Counted from the first letter of the stretch, positions 32,601 to 46,196 are shown. The stretch is 64,000 bases of DNA from Dactylorhiza incarnata (GCA_033032865.1 JAWHQI010000520.1:863579-927578), one strand, 5' to 3'. The notes: a model not told the origin generated them from the letters alone. Translations and numbers: made by a program.

Positions 32601-33113
32601 GCGCATCATCGTATGGTGGAGTTCCAGGTGGGAGATTGGGTTTTCTTGAAGATACGTCCGATGCATGGAGTCTCGCGGGTTCGCGGGCGGAAGAAGCTCA
32701 GTCCGAGGTATATGGGGCCTTATAGGATCCTGGAGCGGATCGGTCCCTTGGCTTACAGACTGGAGCTACCGCAGGAGTTGGAGGGACTGCACGACGTATT
32801 CCACGTCTCCTCACTTAGGAAGGCTCTACTTCGGCCAGAACAACAGGTATCTACTTCAGAGGGGCCAGTAGCTACCGATCGGTCGATTCACCTGGAACCG
32901 GTTCGGATAGACGACACGGAGCTACGAGTCTTGCGGCGCAAGAAGGTTCCGCTGGTCAAGGTCCTGTGGAGGAATCATGGACAGGAAGAGAACACTTGGG
33001 AGCCACTGGACTTGATGCATCAAAAGTACCCACAGCTTTTTACGACAGGTACAACTTGTAACTGTTCGGGGATGTTACTTTTCTTACTTACAATAGAAAC
33101 CCCACAGGCTTAA
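29671..33113 (+). pseudogene. pol: K-A Pol: protease, RT, RNase H, integrase, chromodomain-like tail
   Basis: A single frame with stops at 31218-31220 (TAG, Gln position after YASR), 31836-31838 (TAG in the integrase zinc-finger region) and 32160-32162 (TGA). In order: protease FDMGASHSF (Asp near 29712; Met replaces the usual Thr of DTG), RT with [10 protein letters not shown] and FIDDILIYS (about 30705), RNase [14 protein letters not shown] (about 31141), integrase HHCC finger (about 31800-31925) and DDE core (MDFIHGLP, SDRDGRF, the ERTNWTLEDLL block), then a chromodomain-like tail VLWRNHGQEENTWEP (about 32960-33005). Length and order fit Tekay-type Pol. Point stops make it non-functional, though the sequence is otherwise well kept. 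Confidence 0.9.
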
Positions 33114-33157
33114 CCTGAATTTCGGGGACGAAATTTTTATTTTTATGTATTGGGATT

Positions 33158-36100
33158 TGTAACATCCCCCAAACTGCTAGGCTCCTAAGTTAGTTTTGTC
33201 ATGATTAGGTCATGACAAAACCATAGGAAGAGCCAATTGACCTTGTGAGCTTAGGAAAGAAGAAGAAAACCACCTTGGTCTGCAAATAGTAATTTCCAGT
33301 TACCAAGCTTAGGGTTGGACTTTAGGGCCTCAACTTGACCATTTGACCCCACCATAGCATCTCTAACCCTTTAGGGGTCCCCTTAGGGCACCAAGGGCCC
33401 ATTGGGGTCAACCAAAGAGGCCAATTTTACCAAAGTCAACCAAAACCCCAAATTGGTCAAAGTAGCCTAATTAGGGTCAAATAACCTCCACCATGCCAAA
33501 TTGACCACACATCAAGGCCTAGAATACCATAAGAGACCTATTAGACCTAAAAGCCCCATCATGGGACCCCCAGGGGGTGCAAATTGACCATAATGCCCTT
33601 TTTAGGTCAAATTGGCAATTCTTCTCCAAGTGCCCTAATTGACCACCACCATATTAAATTGACCCTACCCATAGTGTTATCATGTCATAGGGGACCCAGT
33701 GGACTAAAAAGCCCCATGACTGGGTCAACCCTAGGGCTCAATTTGACCAAAGTCAATTCAGCCTGTTTTGGTCAAATCAGCTTAAATTGGGTCAACTAAG
33801 GCTCATATGACCAAATTGACCCCACCAGTAGTTTCTAAACCTAATTTGGAACCCAATGGACCCAAAAGCCCCATCCTAGGGTCACTCAATTGGTCAATTT
33901 GACCAAAAGTCAAACTTGCCCAATTTAGGTCAAATCTCTTAAACCTAGCCCAATCCCTTTGGGCTAACTCAATTGGGTGGTCAACCAGCCTAGTAAACTA
34001 GCATTAAACACAGAGGGGAGTGGAATTTCGGCCATGGTGAGTAGGAGAGAGAAAATGGGGGTTTTCCCCAATTTTGGGAAGAGAAAAAGAGGCCATTCAT
34101 GGCCGTTAAGGAGTTACACCCCTTGACCTCCCTCATTAACACTCCCATTCATCTCCTCTGCCGATTTTGAGGAGTTCCCAGCCATTTCCAGGAGGAATTA
34201 AGACAGGGGGGATGCATTGGGTCGGTTATGGGAGGAATATGAAGAGGCCATTAATGGCATTAAGGGGTTAAAGCCACCACCACCTTCAATCGACCCCCCT
34301 ATCATCTTCAGAAGCCGGAGAGGAGAGAAACCCCCAAGATTTCAGAAGGTCTCGTGTTCTGTATGCTTGAATCGGCATGGCACCACAACCACCCCGAGCT
34401 CCCATGGTGTACACGAGGACAACACGACGTCAAGCTCCACAACATGTCCATTTACCTTCCCTGACCTATGAGGAATAGATCCCAATCGCCGGCGGCTCGA
34501 ATCGTGGCCAATCGGCCGTGAATCGAGCCAGCCAAGCCTCTCGTTGATCGGGTTGGGCTTCTCCTTCCAGAACACGATTCCGGCCACCTCCGGCCGATCA
34601 AACACCGCTCATCGCCGGCCGCCACCTCAACGGAGGTGGTGGTGGCGTTGGTCGGCCAGGGCGGCGCTCAGGTGGCCGGGAAATCCAAGTTTAATACGGC
34701 CCAGGCACGGCAAATCCTGGCCGCTGGTTCATCGGGGACGATAACCAGGCGCGATCGGATTGCTTCAAGATTCGTGCGGCCCCTTAGTGTTATTTCCTGA
34801 AATCTGTGATTAAACCTGCAGCACTTATCTAATTCTTTTAAAAATACTTAAAGGCTCCTAGAGAAAAATTGTCCAACAGTAAAGTTGGAGCCCCTGATAT
34901 CTAGTTTAATCCAAAATTGAGTTCACTCGATTTGGAGCCCTGGTTAGGGCACATCACTCATTTTGGTGATGTCTGTCCATAGGGCTAACCAGAGTTTGTT
35001 TTTGATGCCCACCTCAATCTAAAACTCCAAATGACTTGAAATTTGGGGTGTAGGCTAGTCTTATACACATGAAGGGCATGCCCAAAAATCAGAATGTTTA
35101 GAGAACCTTTTTCTATAGTTTTTGGAAAAATTCAATAATCCATGTGTGATTTAATTAGGTGCTTTAGACACCTCAAAACCATTCCAAACTTGGATGTCTG
35201 GTCCTAGAGAGCATGTAGGGACTCTGGTTAAAATCTCATAATTTTTGGAGTTGATTTGGTAGGGCCATTCACCAAGTCAATCTTAGGCTCCCTAGGTTAG
35301 GGAAAAACTTTGGGTGAGTGCCCCCACTCTTCCACAAAGCCAATTGGCTTCATATTTGGGGTGCACATCACCCTCACCCATGCCAACCCTTGGTCCAAGT
35401 TTGGTGGCCATTGGAGGTGGTTTACCCTAGTAATTTGCAAAGGGGCTTATTGCTATTTGCACCCCAATTAGGCACCCAAAAGAACCCCACTCCTCACCAA
35501 ATGTTGGTAGGACCTTGGGTGACCATTCACTGACCTCTGGCCAAAGTAGTGAGTAGTTTGGACTTGGACAAGGTAGGGAATTTTCCTTAGGCATTTGTTT
35601 GCTTAAGGGTTAATTTGGGGTAAAAGTGGACTTAGGCTAATTTTGGAGTGTGGAGGGGCTTCCTCCCACTGATTGAAGATGTGGCTTTGGTCACTGACTC
35701 GGGGTGTATGGGACACCCCAAGGAGCCCATCTTGGGAGAGTTGGGCTTGGTGTGCCCTTAAACCCTAGTGGTTAACCTTAGGGTGCTCTTTAGGGCTTGT
35801 GAAGGACATAGGAGTGTTTGTCCTTGGAGAGGTGTGTAATGGGCTCCTCTGAGTTCTTTGAGTGTTATAATACCCTCACAAGAAGTTTGGGTAGATTTGG
35901 GGAAGTATGGACCTTAATCTTAGGTTAAACCCTAAGGGGTGCAATTAGAGGTCAATGAAGGAAGAGGGGTCAAACCTTAATTGTTTGACCCAAAATTATG
36001 GGGAGATGGTCATGGAGACCAGAGGGTCCTACTGTGAGAAATTAGTAGGATTTGGAGTTGCCAACCCTAGGTAATAAATCATTGGGTAGATTTGTAAATA

Positions 36101-38579
36101 TTTAGGTTTTTGGGATTTAGGAAGAAATAATACTTAGTGATTAACCATATTCTATCACCAACTTAGTTTTGATGTTATAAATCTCTGGAGATTCTATTAG
36201 AACCATTAGAAAACTTTTGGAGGTCCAAATTGTAATTATTCATATTGTTTTCAAATTTTTGGGATGATTAATTTTAGGGTGTTAGTTTTCTGTAATTGCA
36301 TGAAACTTTGCTGGATAACATTTCATACTATTATGAACTCACAGTATTTTTCTCATAATTTATGGATTAATATGTTTGGTACCTCTAGCTCAATTTGGAA
36401 TTAATTGCAAATATATCCTTTGTGGAAATTACAAAGGTAACCTCTATGGAATATGGTCGAATTTTGTAGGGCTGAATATTTTAGTATGAATCACCTCTGT
36501 ACAAATTTGCATAAGGTTTTGAGTTCATATGAGGGTACCTCCTTTGGAAATAATTGGAAATAAATGGGTTTTGGAATTTTTAAAAATAGTAAATCTTGCT
36601 GTAATTTCCTACACCTTCATATCTACTGATTACTAGGTACCCTTGATTTATGTAAAAATGGTGGTAGACATTGGAAGTCAGAAAAGTATACTTGTAGTTC
36701 AAACCTTAGGAAGTTGTATTTTGGAAAAGATATTTTAAATATTAATAATGTTGGGAAAATTATGAAACTCTGGAATTGATCTTAAATAAGTAACATGGAC
36801 CATCAATAAAAATTATTGGGTCATAGAGTTGATTATTTAGTGTACCTCCCTTCATGAGCATCAAAACGTCAAGGGTGGTCTGCGTTTAGCAATTTAGCAA
36901 CTTTGGGGTTAAGGGTCAAATTGGTGGGCATTGATTGGAGATGTGTGGGCTGAATGGTGACCATATGACTGTGTAAGGGTCCCTGGAGTTAATTAGGGTT
37001 TGACGAGTCCTAGGGTGGTGGGGTGCCACCCTCGGGGTAGGTCGTCCTGGGATTGACGTAAGATCGTCTTTTCTCCTTTAGTGTCTTAAAGCACTTAGGA
37101 GTAAAACCAAGTAGAAGTATTAAGAGGATTTTCTTGAGGGTAGTCACCAATAATCCTAAATGTTTTGGGAAGGGAGTCTTGGGGTGTCATCCCAGTATGA
37201 CTCCTAACACCGTAGTGAGCCCCTCACAGGGTAACCCTCAGGAAGTCCAAGACTAACCTTAATGTATAGGAGTAAGTCATTGTACAAGGTTAGCTAATAG
37301 CACACTCACCCACACCCCGTGGTATGGGAGTCTAGTCGGTTTAGTCCGGTGAGCTTGTGATTCTGAGTTGTTTGTTGGTGACGGGCGGGTTAGCCCGGGG
37401 AGCTTGTGGCTCGGAGATTGTTGGAAGACATGTTGCATGTGCATAAGGTGGTGGGTCCTTTGTGTTGACGATCATTGCACCGACATTGATACTTGGGCTC
37501 GGCAAGTGTGGTATTTACACTTAGCCATAAAAGTCTGGCGGTCCAGTCAGTAAGAGTACGCAGGCGCTCCGCGGGTTTGCGTTGAGGCGTACGATAGGTC
37601 TAGGTTAGGTAGTGCATATGTCAACCTAGAAGTGGGTGAGGCCCAACCCACCGCTTCCGTTTGCCACTACGGGAGTATCCTGGGAGTCTTGCTAGCTCCA
37701 AAAAGGGGGAACTAAAGGTCTATGCGTATAGAGTCGTAGTGAGTGAGTTGCACTTGTATGAACATAGCATAACTGCATACCTTGCATGACATAACATAAA
37801 ACATTGCATTTCAACCCCTACCCCTATCGTATAAGTCGGTTATGGGACTTCTTATACGATAGGCCCTGCTAAACGACCCCTTGGTCTATAGGTTTGTATG
37901 TGCATTCCTATAAATCAATGGTTACTTTTATAATACTTACTTGCCACTATACCTACTGCTTACTGTTCATTATATACTTTTACCATGCTGCTTCTATTTC
38001 CTGCTTCGTTTATATATATACACCTGTGTAGTTGTAAAATTCATCTTGTCATCTGCTTTTGTATTACCCCTTGAATGTCCTCCGCTTCCTCCTCCCCATA
38101 CGGTGCCTAGGAGCCTTTGGGGGAGGGGTGGGGAATTGGCTGAGTCATGTTTGACTGACGGTCGGTGGACCTTATCATTTTAGGAGACTGCGGCGACGGG
38201 GCAGCACCAGAGGCCGGTGCAAATGGAGGCGAGGCAGTCTAGCACAGGAGCACCGATGACAGGATCCGTGAGTGTTAGTTTTAGTTGATTTGCTTCCGCG
38301 AGTGATCTTTGTAGTGAGGCTATTATGTGTCGGGCAGAAGCCCTTGTTATCTTATCTTTTTGTTTCAGTTATGTATGTGGACATCTCTTGATGGTTTAAA
38401 TTATATGTGATGTGGACTTGGCCTATTTAGTCGTTTACCCTTACTTTTCTTTGTGATCGAATTGGCCGGCAGGATCGGCATTTTGTAGTGGCGACCTTCC
38501 CGAGCGAGGGTGTCACGGCAAAACGGCGGTTCTGGGCCTAAGACCCGGTGGTTTTTGCAAAAAAAAAAGGGGTCTTACA
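33158..38579 (+). repeat. 3' LTR of K-A (5422 bp, intact)
   Basis: Uninterrupted copy that shows the pre-insertion site of Sirevirus S (ACCTTGGGTGACC near 35515). It contains the W-box cluster, GC-rich block, stem-loop (37823-37863), TTGCTTCCGC (about 38290) and the terminal A-run before TCTTACA. Confidence 0.93.
37823..37863 (+). promoter_or_regulatory. Stem-loop/dyad in K-A 3' LTR
   Basis: CCTATCGTATAAG and CTTATACGATAGG, 13-bp perfect arms around a 15-base loop with TATGGGAC. Confidence 0.7.
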
Positions 38580-38706
38580 TATTCACCCAGCCATTTCAGA
38601 CGCGGGCATCTCCTCTCTCCTCGCAAATTCACAAGGGGGAGCGCCAATCATTTCACCTATCCTACCTTAACGGCCCGGCATTCCCGACAAGCAAGTGCCT
38701 CTGACA

Positions 38707-39116
38707 ATGGGGCAAGTTCCTAATGATGACATACTCTGGGCCAGTCAATCCCCCTTGTTAGAGCAGATATTGGCATATCCAGTCCCGCTTTGGCTTATGC
38801 CCTCGCAGTATAGGAAGTTCCACGGAGCAGAAAACTCATATGAGCATGTCAACTACTTCCTGACCGCGATGGAAGCGTTCGGGCTTCTAGACCAGATTGC
38901 TTGCAAGATCTTCCCTGCAACACTTCATGTCGACGCTCTCAACTGGAATAGGTCTCTGCCATAAGAAATCATTCACAACTTCACCGAGCTATTCCAGTTG
39001 TTCACCGAGCTCCTTTGTTGTCAGAAAAGCAGCTCAGACAACAAAGGAGCTCGAGGAGGACAGACTCTCCCCTTCAAAACAAACAGAGCTAGGGAGTCCT
39101 TATACTTGGCGAGCCC
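38707..39116 (+). pseudogene. gag: Tat-like Gag fragment
   Basis: Belongs to the outer Tat element and lies just after the K-A insertion. The frame from ATG 38707 to 38962 encodes a segment (QYRKFHGAENSYEHVNYF, then KIFPATLHVDALNWNRSLP) that follows the Tat Gag pattern of 'P-YDG..DP..H...F...M......D....K.FP.TL...A..W...LP'. A TAA at 38962-38964 and frameshifts follow; weak Gag-like continuation (NFTELFQLFTELL) is visible to about 39000. No zinc knuckle, protease or RT follows, so the element kept only part of gag. Confidence 0.6.
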
Positions 39117-39121
39117 CGTGG

Positions 39122-40557
39122 CCTTAATTAATCTCCTCAACACTCTGCTCCACGGATGACAACCTGTCAACTTCGCTCCTCAAGAAGCCCAACTCTCCCT
39201 CCAGGCGGAATATCTCACTTGCGCCTCTGATAACTAGCGAAGGGCATCCTGAGCAAGCGCCTTGCCGCCGTCACATTCCTATCGCAGTTCCCCAACCTCT
39301 GTTCGGGATGAAGAAACGTCTGACTCCAGTTGTCGGATGCGGGCGGAATCACGGTCCATATTCTTCTTGGAATCAGATAAAGCGCTCTTCGCTACGCCGA
39401 GCTCCTCCTAAAGGATGAAGTAGTCGTCCTTAAGACCCACGTAACAATCATTCCATGTGTGGGAAATGCTGTTCAAAATAAAAGTCTGCAAAAAAGAGTG
39501 AACGATTAGAATATATAGGCGCCAGTGAGAATGGGAAAGAAAAAAATCAGAGTAAAAGCAGTCACACTTACCACAGAATTCATCACCTGAAGAGAGGAAG
39601 ATACTCGCCTCGCTGTCATCAAAGGGGGAGGCGGCGACAAATCCTCCGGCGGGACCTGACTGGCAACAGGAGATGCCAGGATCTCAACCTTGTGATCTGC
39701 CAGAATCACTTCCCCCCGCGGTTGCTAGGACCAGCCTCGTGATCATGGCTCCTCCGTGCAAGAGAAGCGGGCCCCAAATCAGCGCTCACGTTCTTAAAAA
39801 TAATCTTCATTTTCTTACCACAGACCAAATGAACGACAGTTGCAAGCTCATCATCCCAGGAGAGACCTACCGAGAGTAACCTGCTCTCCTCCACACAGCT
39901 AGCTACACATTATAGGGTGTTCACCAACCCTTCTCTATCTGGAAAGCCCGAAATGGGCAAGAAGTCATTCTCCCGACCCATTTGCTTTTGGCAGCAGCCA
40001 CGAAGACCCCTCCAAAGCTCGGGCAACTCCCAACAGTTCCGAACGTACCGGTAGAGGGTATCCCATGACGGTAATTATTCTTCTCTCCGAAGTGGAACCA
40101 TCTCTCGTTGTTGCAAATCGCAATGCATCAACATGGATTAGTAAAGACCTCACACTAGTCCTTGAAAATCTTCAAGGTAAATCGCGCGACGTGCTCCCGG
40201 AAGAGCACTATCATCCCCATAATCCTCGTCATTCCAACCGGGATAAACTGAGAAATCGGCACTCTGCAAAATCAGAACACCTCGATAGCCTCCTCCGAAA
40301 GAGGAAAGGGGAACTCAGACTTCAAACAACTCTCTGAAAGAGTTATGAAGCCGGTCGGAGGGTTCTGAGCACGCTCCTTGTAACGGTCCAGCTGGGTCCC
40401 GTGTTGGCGGGCCTGGACCGTTACACTCCTCCTCTCGAGGAATCTTCACCTCAACGTTGGAGGGCAACCCCAAGCGCTTTCACCACATATCAATCCGTGC
40501 ACTGTCAAGGGTGGAGCGCAGTCGCATCGACCTTGATTGGTCGCTCCGTTTTGAAGC
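39122..40557 (-). pseudogene. Antisense gene in Tat element (gypsy-associated, Transposase_28-like)
   Basis: Read on the minus strand, a protein-like sequence runs from about 40557 to a TAA near 39125. The first part (LGLPSNVEVKIPREEE, FPFPLSEEAIEVF, about 40500-40280) resembles the N-terminal region of plant 'putative gypsy type transposon' proteins (Transposase_28 family); the last part (KSALSDSKKN, RIRQLESDVSSSRTEVGEL, FLRSEVDRLSSVEQ, about 39415-39130) is a coiled-coil. Between them a good intron is present: donor GTG|GTAAGTGTG at 39571 and acceptor CTAAT...TTTTTTGCAG ending at 39486 (86 bp). Another acceptor-like TTATTATTTCAG ends at 40558. Several stops and frameshifts show decay. Antisense reading frames are known in Tat-group elements such as Grande; the exact family is inferred. 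Confidence 0.55.
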
Positions 40558-40689
40558 CTGAAATAATAAAAGAAAAATATTTTAGTAAGCGCACCTAGCG
40601 AAAGCTGCGCGACACATTAACATGCACCCCAGGGAACGAAGAGCTCAAATGTGCACACTTCAGTCAAACTCCGTCAACCGGCACCCGAC

Positions 40690-40991
40690 CGTGCGCAGCT
40701 GGCCTGGCGTGTCGGCCAAGCATCGTCCACCCGCGCGGCCCGCGCGGCGACCAAGAGTCGGCCGAGCGCCGACCGGCCGCACGCTTCTCGCCCGCACTGC
40801 GACTGAACAACGGTCGCGCGTGCGGGCGCCCGCGCGCCAGCCAAGCGTCAGCTGCACAATGGCCGAGCGTCGGCCAAGCGTCAGCCGCATGCTGGCCGAT
40901 CTCCGATCGCACGCGTGTGGCCCACGTGTCGGACGAGAAAAGGTCGCATGCTAGCCGAGCGTCCCGCGCGCCGACCGAGCGTCGGTCGCGC
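40690..40991 (+). repeat. GC-rich 22/37-bp repeat array in Tat element, left part
   Basis: Degenerate repeats beginning GCCGAGCGYCGG or GCCAAGCG, with units of about 22 bp and longer units with a 15-bp GCGCGGCC-type extension. It is split by the solo K-A LTR and continues at 46197-46540. Confidence 0.7.
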
Positions 40992-43900
40992 TGTAAGACC
41001 CCATGTTTTTTTTTGCAAAAACCACCGAGTCTTAGGCCTAGAACCGCCGTTTTGCGGTGACACCCTCGCTCGGGAAGGTCGCCACTACAAAACGCCGATT
41101 CTGCCGGCCAATTCGATCACAAAGAAAAGTAAGCTTAACTGAATAAACAACCAAGTCCACATCACATATAAATAACCAACAAAAGATGTCCACATACATA
41201 ACTGAAATAGAAGATAAGAGAACAAGGGCTTCTGCCCGATACAACAATAGCCTCACTACAAAGGTCACTCGCGGAAGCAAATCAACTAGGACAAACACTC
41301 ACGGATCCTGTCATCTGAGCTCCTGAGCTAGACTGCCCCGCCTCCATTTGCACCGGCCTCTGGTGCTGCCCCGTCGCCGCGGTCTCCTAAAATGATAAGG
41401 TCCACCGACCGTCAGTCAAAATGACTCAGCCAATTCCCCACCCCTCCCCCCAAGGCTCCTAGGCACCGTATGGGGAGGAGGAAGCGGAGGACAACAAGGG
41501 GTAATACAAAAGCAGATGACAAGGTGAGTTCTACTCTACACAGGTGTTTATGAAATAGAAACAACATATTAAAGTATATAAATAACGGTAAGCAGTAAGT
41601 ATAGAGGCAAGTAAGCATTATAAAAGTAACCATTGATTTATAGGAATGCCCATACAGACCTATAGACCAAGGGGGTCATTTAGCAGGGCCTATCGTATAA
41701 AATGTCCCATACCAATTTATACGATAGGTGTCAGGGGTTGAATGCTATGTTTATGCTATGTCATGCAAAGTATGTTGTTATGCTATGTACATGCAAGTGC
41801 AACTCACACACTACGACTCTATGCGCATAGACCTTTAGTTCCCCCTTTTTGGAGCGAGCTAGACTCCCAGGATACTCCCGTAGTGGTAAACAGAAGCGGT
41901 GGGTTGGGCCTCGCCCACCTCTAGGTTGGTATTTGCACTACCTAACCTAGACGTATCGTACGCCTCCACAAAACCCGCGGAGCGCCTGCGTACTCTTACT
42001 GACTGGACCGCCAGACTTTTATGGCTAAGTGTAAATACCACACTTGCCGAGCCCAAGTGTTAACGTCGGTGCAACGATCGCCAACACGAAGGACCCACCA
42101 CCTTATGCACATGCAACATATCTTCCAATAACACCGAGCTTCAAGTTCCCCGGGCTAACCCGCCCGTCACCAATAACCACCTCAGAAACAAAGATCACCG
42201 GACTAAACCGGCCAGAAATCTATAAGAAAACCCCCATAAAAACTTACTTATATCAAACCTAGGTGCTCTAAGACGCTAACATGAAAAGACGATCTTTCGT
42301 CAATCCGGGACGACTTATTCCAAGGGTGGCACCCCACCACTGCAGGACTCACCAGACCCTAACTACTCCAGGGATCCCCTCATAACTACAAGATTACCAC
42401 TCAACCCTCACAACTCTAAATCAAAGACCACCAGTTAGACCCTTAATCCTAAATTTGCTAAAGTTGCTAAACGCAGACTACCCTTAACGATTTGATGCTC
42501 ATGAAGGGAGGTACCTCAAATAATCAGTTCTGTGACTCAATGGATTTATTGGGGGTCCATGCTACATATTTAAGATCAAACTCAGAGTTTCATAATTTCT
42601 CCAACAATATTAATAATTAAAACAATTTTTCCAAAGGCAAAATCCTAAGGTTTGAACTACAAGGATACTTTTCTGACTTCCAATGCCTTCCCTAATTTTT
42701 ACATAAATCAAGGGTACCTAATAATCAGTGGATATAAATTTTTAGGAAAAACCAGCAAGATTTACTATTTTTAAAAATTCCAAAACTCATTTATTACCAA
42801 TAAATTCCAAGGGAGGTACCCTCATATGATCTCCAAACCTTATGAAAATTAATACAGTAGTGATTCATACTAAAATATTCAGTCCTACAAAGTTTGACCA
42901 TGTTCCACAGAGAGTACATTTGTTATTTCCATAGAAGATATATTTGCAATTAATTCCAAATTGAACTAGAGGTACCAAAAATATTAATCCATAAATTATG
43001 AGAAAAATACAGTGGGTACATATTGGTATGAAATGGCAACCAGCAAAGTTTCATGCAATTACAGAATTCTAGCACCCTAAAATCAATCATCCCACAAATT
43101 GCCAACAATATGAAATATTACAATTTGGACCTCCAAAAGTTTTCTCATGGTCTAACAGATTCTTCCAGGGATTAATAACATTAAAACCAAGTTTGTCACA
43201 TAAGATGGTTAATCATTAAGTGTTATTTCATCCTAAAATCCAAAACCCTAATTATTTACAAATCTACCCAAGGGTTTATTACCTAGGATTGGCAACTCCA
43301 AATCCCTCCAATTTCTCACAGTAGCAATATCTGGTAACTAAGATCATCTCCCCAAAATTTCAAGTCAAACCATTAAGGTTTGACCCCTCTTCCTTCATTA
43401 GCCTCTAATTGCACCCCATTAGGGTTTAACCTAGGGTTAGGGTCTAAACTTCTCTAAATCCACCCAAACTTCTTGTGAGGGTATTATAACACTCTTAGAA
43501 CTCAGAGAGGGCTATTGCACTTCTCTCCATGGACATATACTCCTATGTCCTTCACAAACCCTAAAGGGCACCATACACTTAACCACTAGGGTTTAAGGGC
43601 ACACTAGGCCCTAACTCATCCAACATTGCTCCTTGGGGTGTCCCATACATCCCAAGTCAGTGACCAAGGTCACCCATTCTATCTGTGGGAGGAAGCCCCT
43701 CTACACTCCAAAATTAACTTAGGTTCACTTTTGCCCTAAACATAACCCTTAAGCAAACTATTCTCAAGAGAACTCCCTACCTTGCCCAAGTCCATACTAC
43801 TCACTATACTGGCCAGGGGTCAGTGAGTGACCATCCATGATCCTACCAACACTTGGTGAGGAGTGGGGTTCTATTGGGTACCTATTTGGAGTGCAAATAG

Positions 43901-46196
43901 CATTTTAACCCCTTTTTGATTTACTAGGGCAAACATCCTCCAATGGCCACCAAATTTGGACCAAAGGTTGGCATGGGGGAGGGTGATGTGCACCCCAAAT
44001 ATGAAGCCATTTGGCTTTGTGGAAGTGTGGGGGCACTCACCCAAAGTTTTGCCTAAACCTAGGGAGCCTAAGGTTTTCTTGGTGAATTAACCCACCAAAA
44101 CAACTCCATAAATCATGAGATTTTAACCAGGGACCCTACATGCTCTCTAGGACCACCCATCCAAGTTTGGAAGGGTTTTGAGGTGTTTAGGGCACCTAAT
44201 TAGGTTACACAAGGATTATTGAACTTTCCCAAATATCATGGGGAAAAATTCTCCAATCAATCTGATTTTTGGACATGACCTACATATGCTTAAGACTAGC
44301 CTACACCCCAAATTTCAAGTCATTTGGAGTTCTAGATTGGTGTGGGCATCAAAAATAAACTCTGGTTAGCCTTAAAGACAGACCTCACCAAAATGGGTGT
44401 TGAGCCCTAACCAGGGCTCCAAATTGAGTGATCTTAATTTTGGATTAAATTAGACCTCAGGGGCTCCAACTTTGATGTTGGGCAAATTTCCCCTAGAGGC
44501 CTCTAAGTATCTTTAGTAGAATTAATTAGGTACTGCATATTTAATCACAGAAAATAAGGATTTGAACTAAGGGCCGCACGAACCTTGGCGCAGATCCAAC
44601 CGCGCCTGTTCATCGTCCCCGATAAACAGCGGCTGAGATCTTCCGCGCCTTGGCCGCCTTGAGTGATGATTTCCCGGCCACCTGAGCGCCGCCCCGGCCG
44701 ACCAACGCCACCACCACCTCCGTTGAGGTGGGGGCCGGCGATGAGCGGTGTTTGCTCGGCCGGAGGTGGCCGGAATCGTGGTCTGGAAGAGGAAGCCCAA
44801 CCCGATCGACGGGAGGCATGGCTGGCTTGATTCCCGGCCAATTGGCCACGGAACGAGCCGCCGGCGATTGGGATCTAATCCTTAGGGTTCAGGGAGGAGA
44901 ATAGGACCTGTTGAAGAGCTTGCCGACGGGTTATCCTCGAGTACACCATGGGAGCTTGGGTTGGTTGCGATGCCATGCCGATTTCCACCTACAGCACACG
45001 AAATCCTCTGAAAGGTTGGGGGTTTCTCTCCTCTCCGGCCTCTGAAGGTGATGGGGGGTTCGAATGAGGGTGATGGTGGCTTTAACCCCCATTGCCATTA
45101 ATGGCCTCTTCGAATTCCTCCAATGTCGGCCCCCATTCATCTCCCCTGCTTTAATCCTTCTTGGTAACTGCTGAAAACTCCTCCTAATCGGCTGAGGAGT
45201 TGAATGGGAGAGTTAATTTGGGAGGCCAAGGGGTGGAGCTCCTTAATGGCCATGAATGGCCTCCTTCTCTCTCTTCAAAAATGGGAAAACCCCCATTTTC
45301 TCTCTCCTAATCACCATGGCCGGTTTCTACACTCTCTCCTGAGTTTAATGTTAGTCTACATGGGCTGGTTGACCATCCAATTGAGTTAGCCCAAAGGGAT
45401 TGGGTTAGGTTTGAGAGATTTGACCTAAATTGGGCAATTTTGACTTTTGGTCAAATTGGCCAATTGGGTGACCCTAGGATGAGGCTTTTGGGTCCATTGG
45501 GTTCCAAATTAAGTTTAGAAACTATTGGTGGGCTCAATTTGGTCATAGGAGTCTTAGTTGACCCAATCCAAGCTGATTTGACCAAAATAGGCTAAATTGA
45601 CTTTGGTCAAATTGAGCCCTAGGGTTGACTTGGTCATGAGGCTTTTTGGTCCACTGGGTCCCCTATGATATGATAACCCTATGGGTAAGGTCAATTTAAT
45701 ATGGTGATGGTCAATTAGGGTACTTTGTGGAGAATTGCCATTTTGACCTAAAAAGGGCATTTTGGTCAATTTGCACCCCCTGAGGTTCCCATGATGGGGC
45801 TTTTAGGTCTACTAGGTCTCTTATAGTATTCTAGACCTAGGTGAGTGATTAATTCGACATGGTGAAGGTTAATTGGCCCTATATAGGCTGCTTTGACCAA
45901 TTTGGGGTTTTAGGTTGACTTTGGTCAAATTGGTCTCTTAGGTTGACCCCAATGGGCCCTTGGTGCCCTAAGGGGACCCCTAAGGGGTTAGGGATACTAA
46001 GGAGGGGTCAAAAGGTCAGGTTGAGGCCCTAAAGTCTAACCCTAAGCTTGGTAAATGGAAATTGCTATCTGCAGACCAAGGTGGTCTCCTCCTCCCTTCC
46101 TAAGCTCTCAAGGTCAAATGGATCTTCCTATGGTTTTGTCATGACCTAGTCATGACAAAACCAACTTAGGGGTCTAGCAGTTTGGGGGATGTTACA
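40992..46196 (-). mobile_element. Solo LTR of the K-A family (reverse strand)
   Basis: 5205 bp, plus-strand ends TGTAAGACCCC and GGGGGATGTTACA, i.e. the reverse complement of the K-A LTR. Perfect TSD CGCGC at 40987-40991 and 46197-46201. No internal sequence. It is clearly more diverged from the K-A LTRs than they are from each other, so it comes from an older relative. It keeps the stem-loop, GCTTCCGC motif and W-box cluster. Formed by LTR-LTR recombination. Confidence 0.92.
41689..41728 (-). promoter_or_regulatory. Stem-loop/dyad in solo K-A-family LTR
   Basis: CCTATCGTATAAA / TTTATACGATAGG, 13-bp perfect arms. Relative to the K-A copies the innermost pair G-C is changed to A-T on both sides, a compensatory change; the loop on the LTR sense strand keeps TATGGGAC. 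Confidence 0.7.

Larger units (their letters stand above)
4230..38579 (+). mobile_element. Chromovirus K-A (Tekay/Del-type Ty3/Gypsy) with 5.4-kb LTRs
   Basis: LTRs begin TGTAACATCCCCCAAAC and end TTACA. The 5' LTR is 4230-6600 plus 25203-28270 (split by Sirevirus S); the 3' LTR is 33158-38579. Perfect TSD TATTC at 4225-4229 and 38580-38584. The internal region 28271-33157 has a Met-type primer site, leader, gag, a putative intron, pol and a polypurine-type tract. The domain order and the chromodomain-like C-terminus place it with plant chromoviruses. The two LTRs are nearly identical by eye, so insertion is much younger than the Tat host element. Four in-frame stops make this copy defective. 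Confidence 0.93.
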
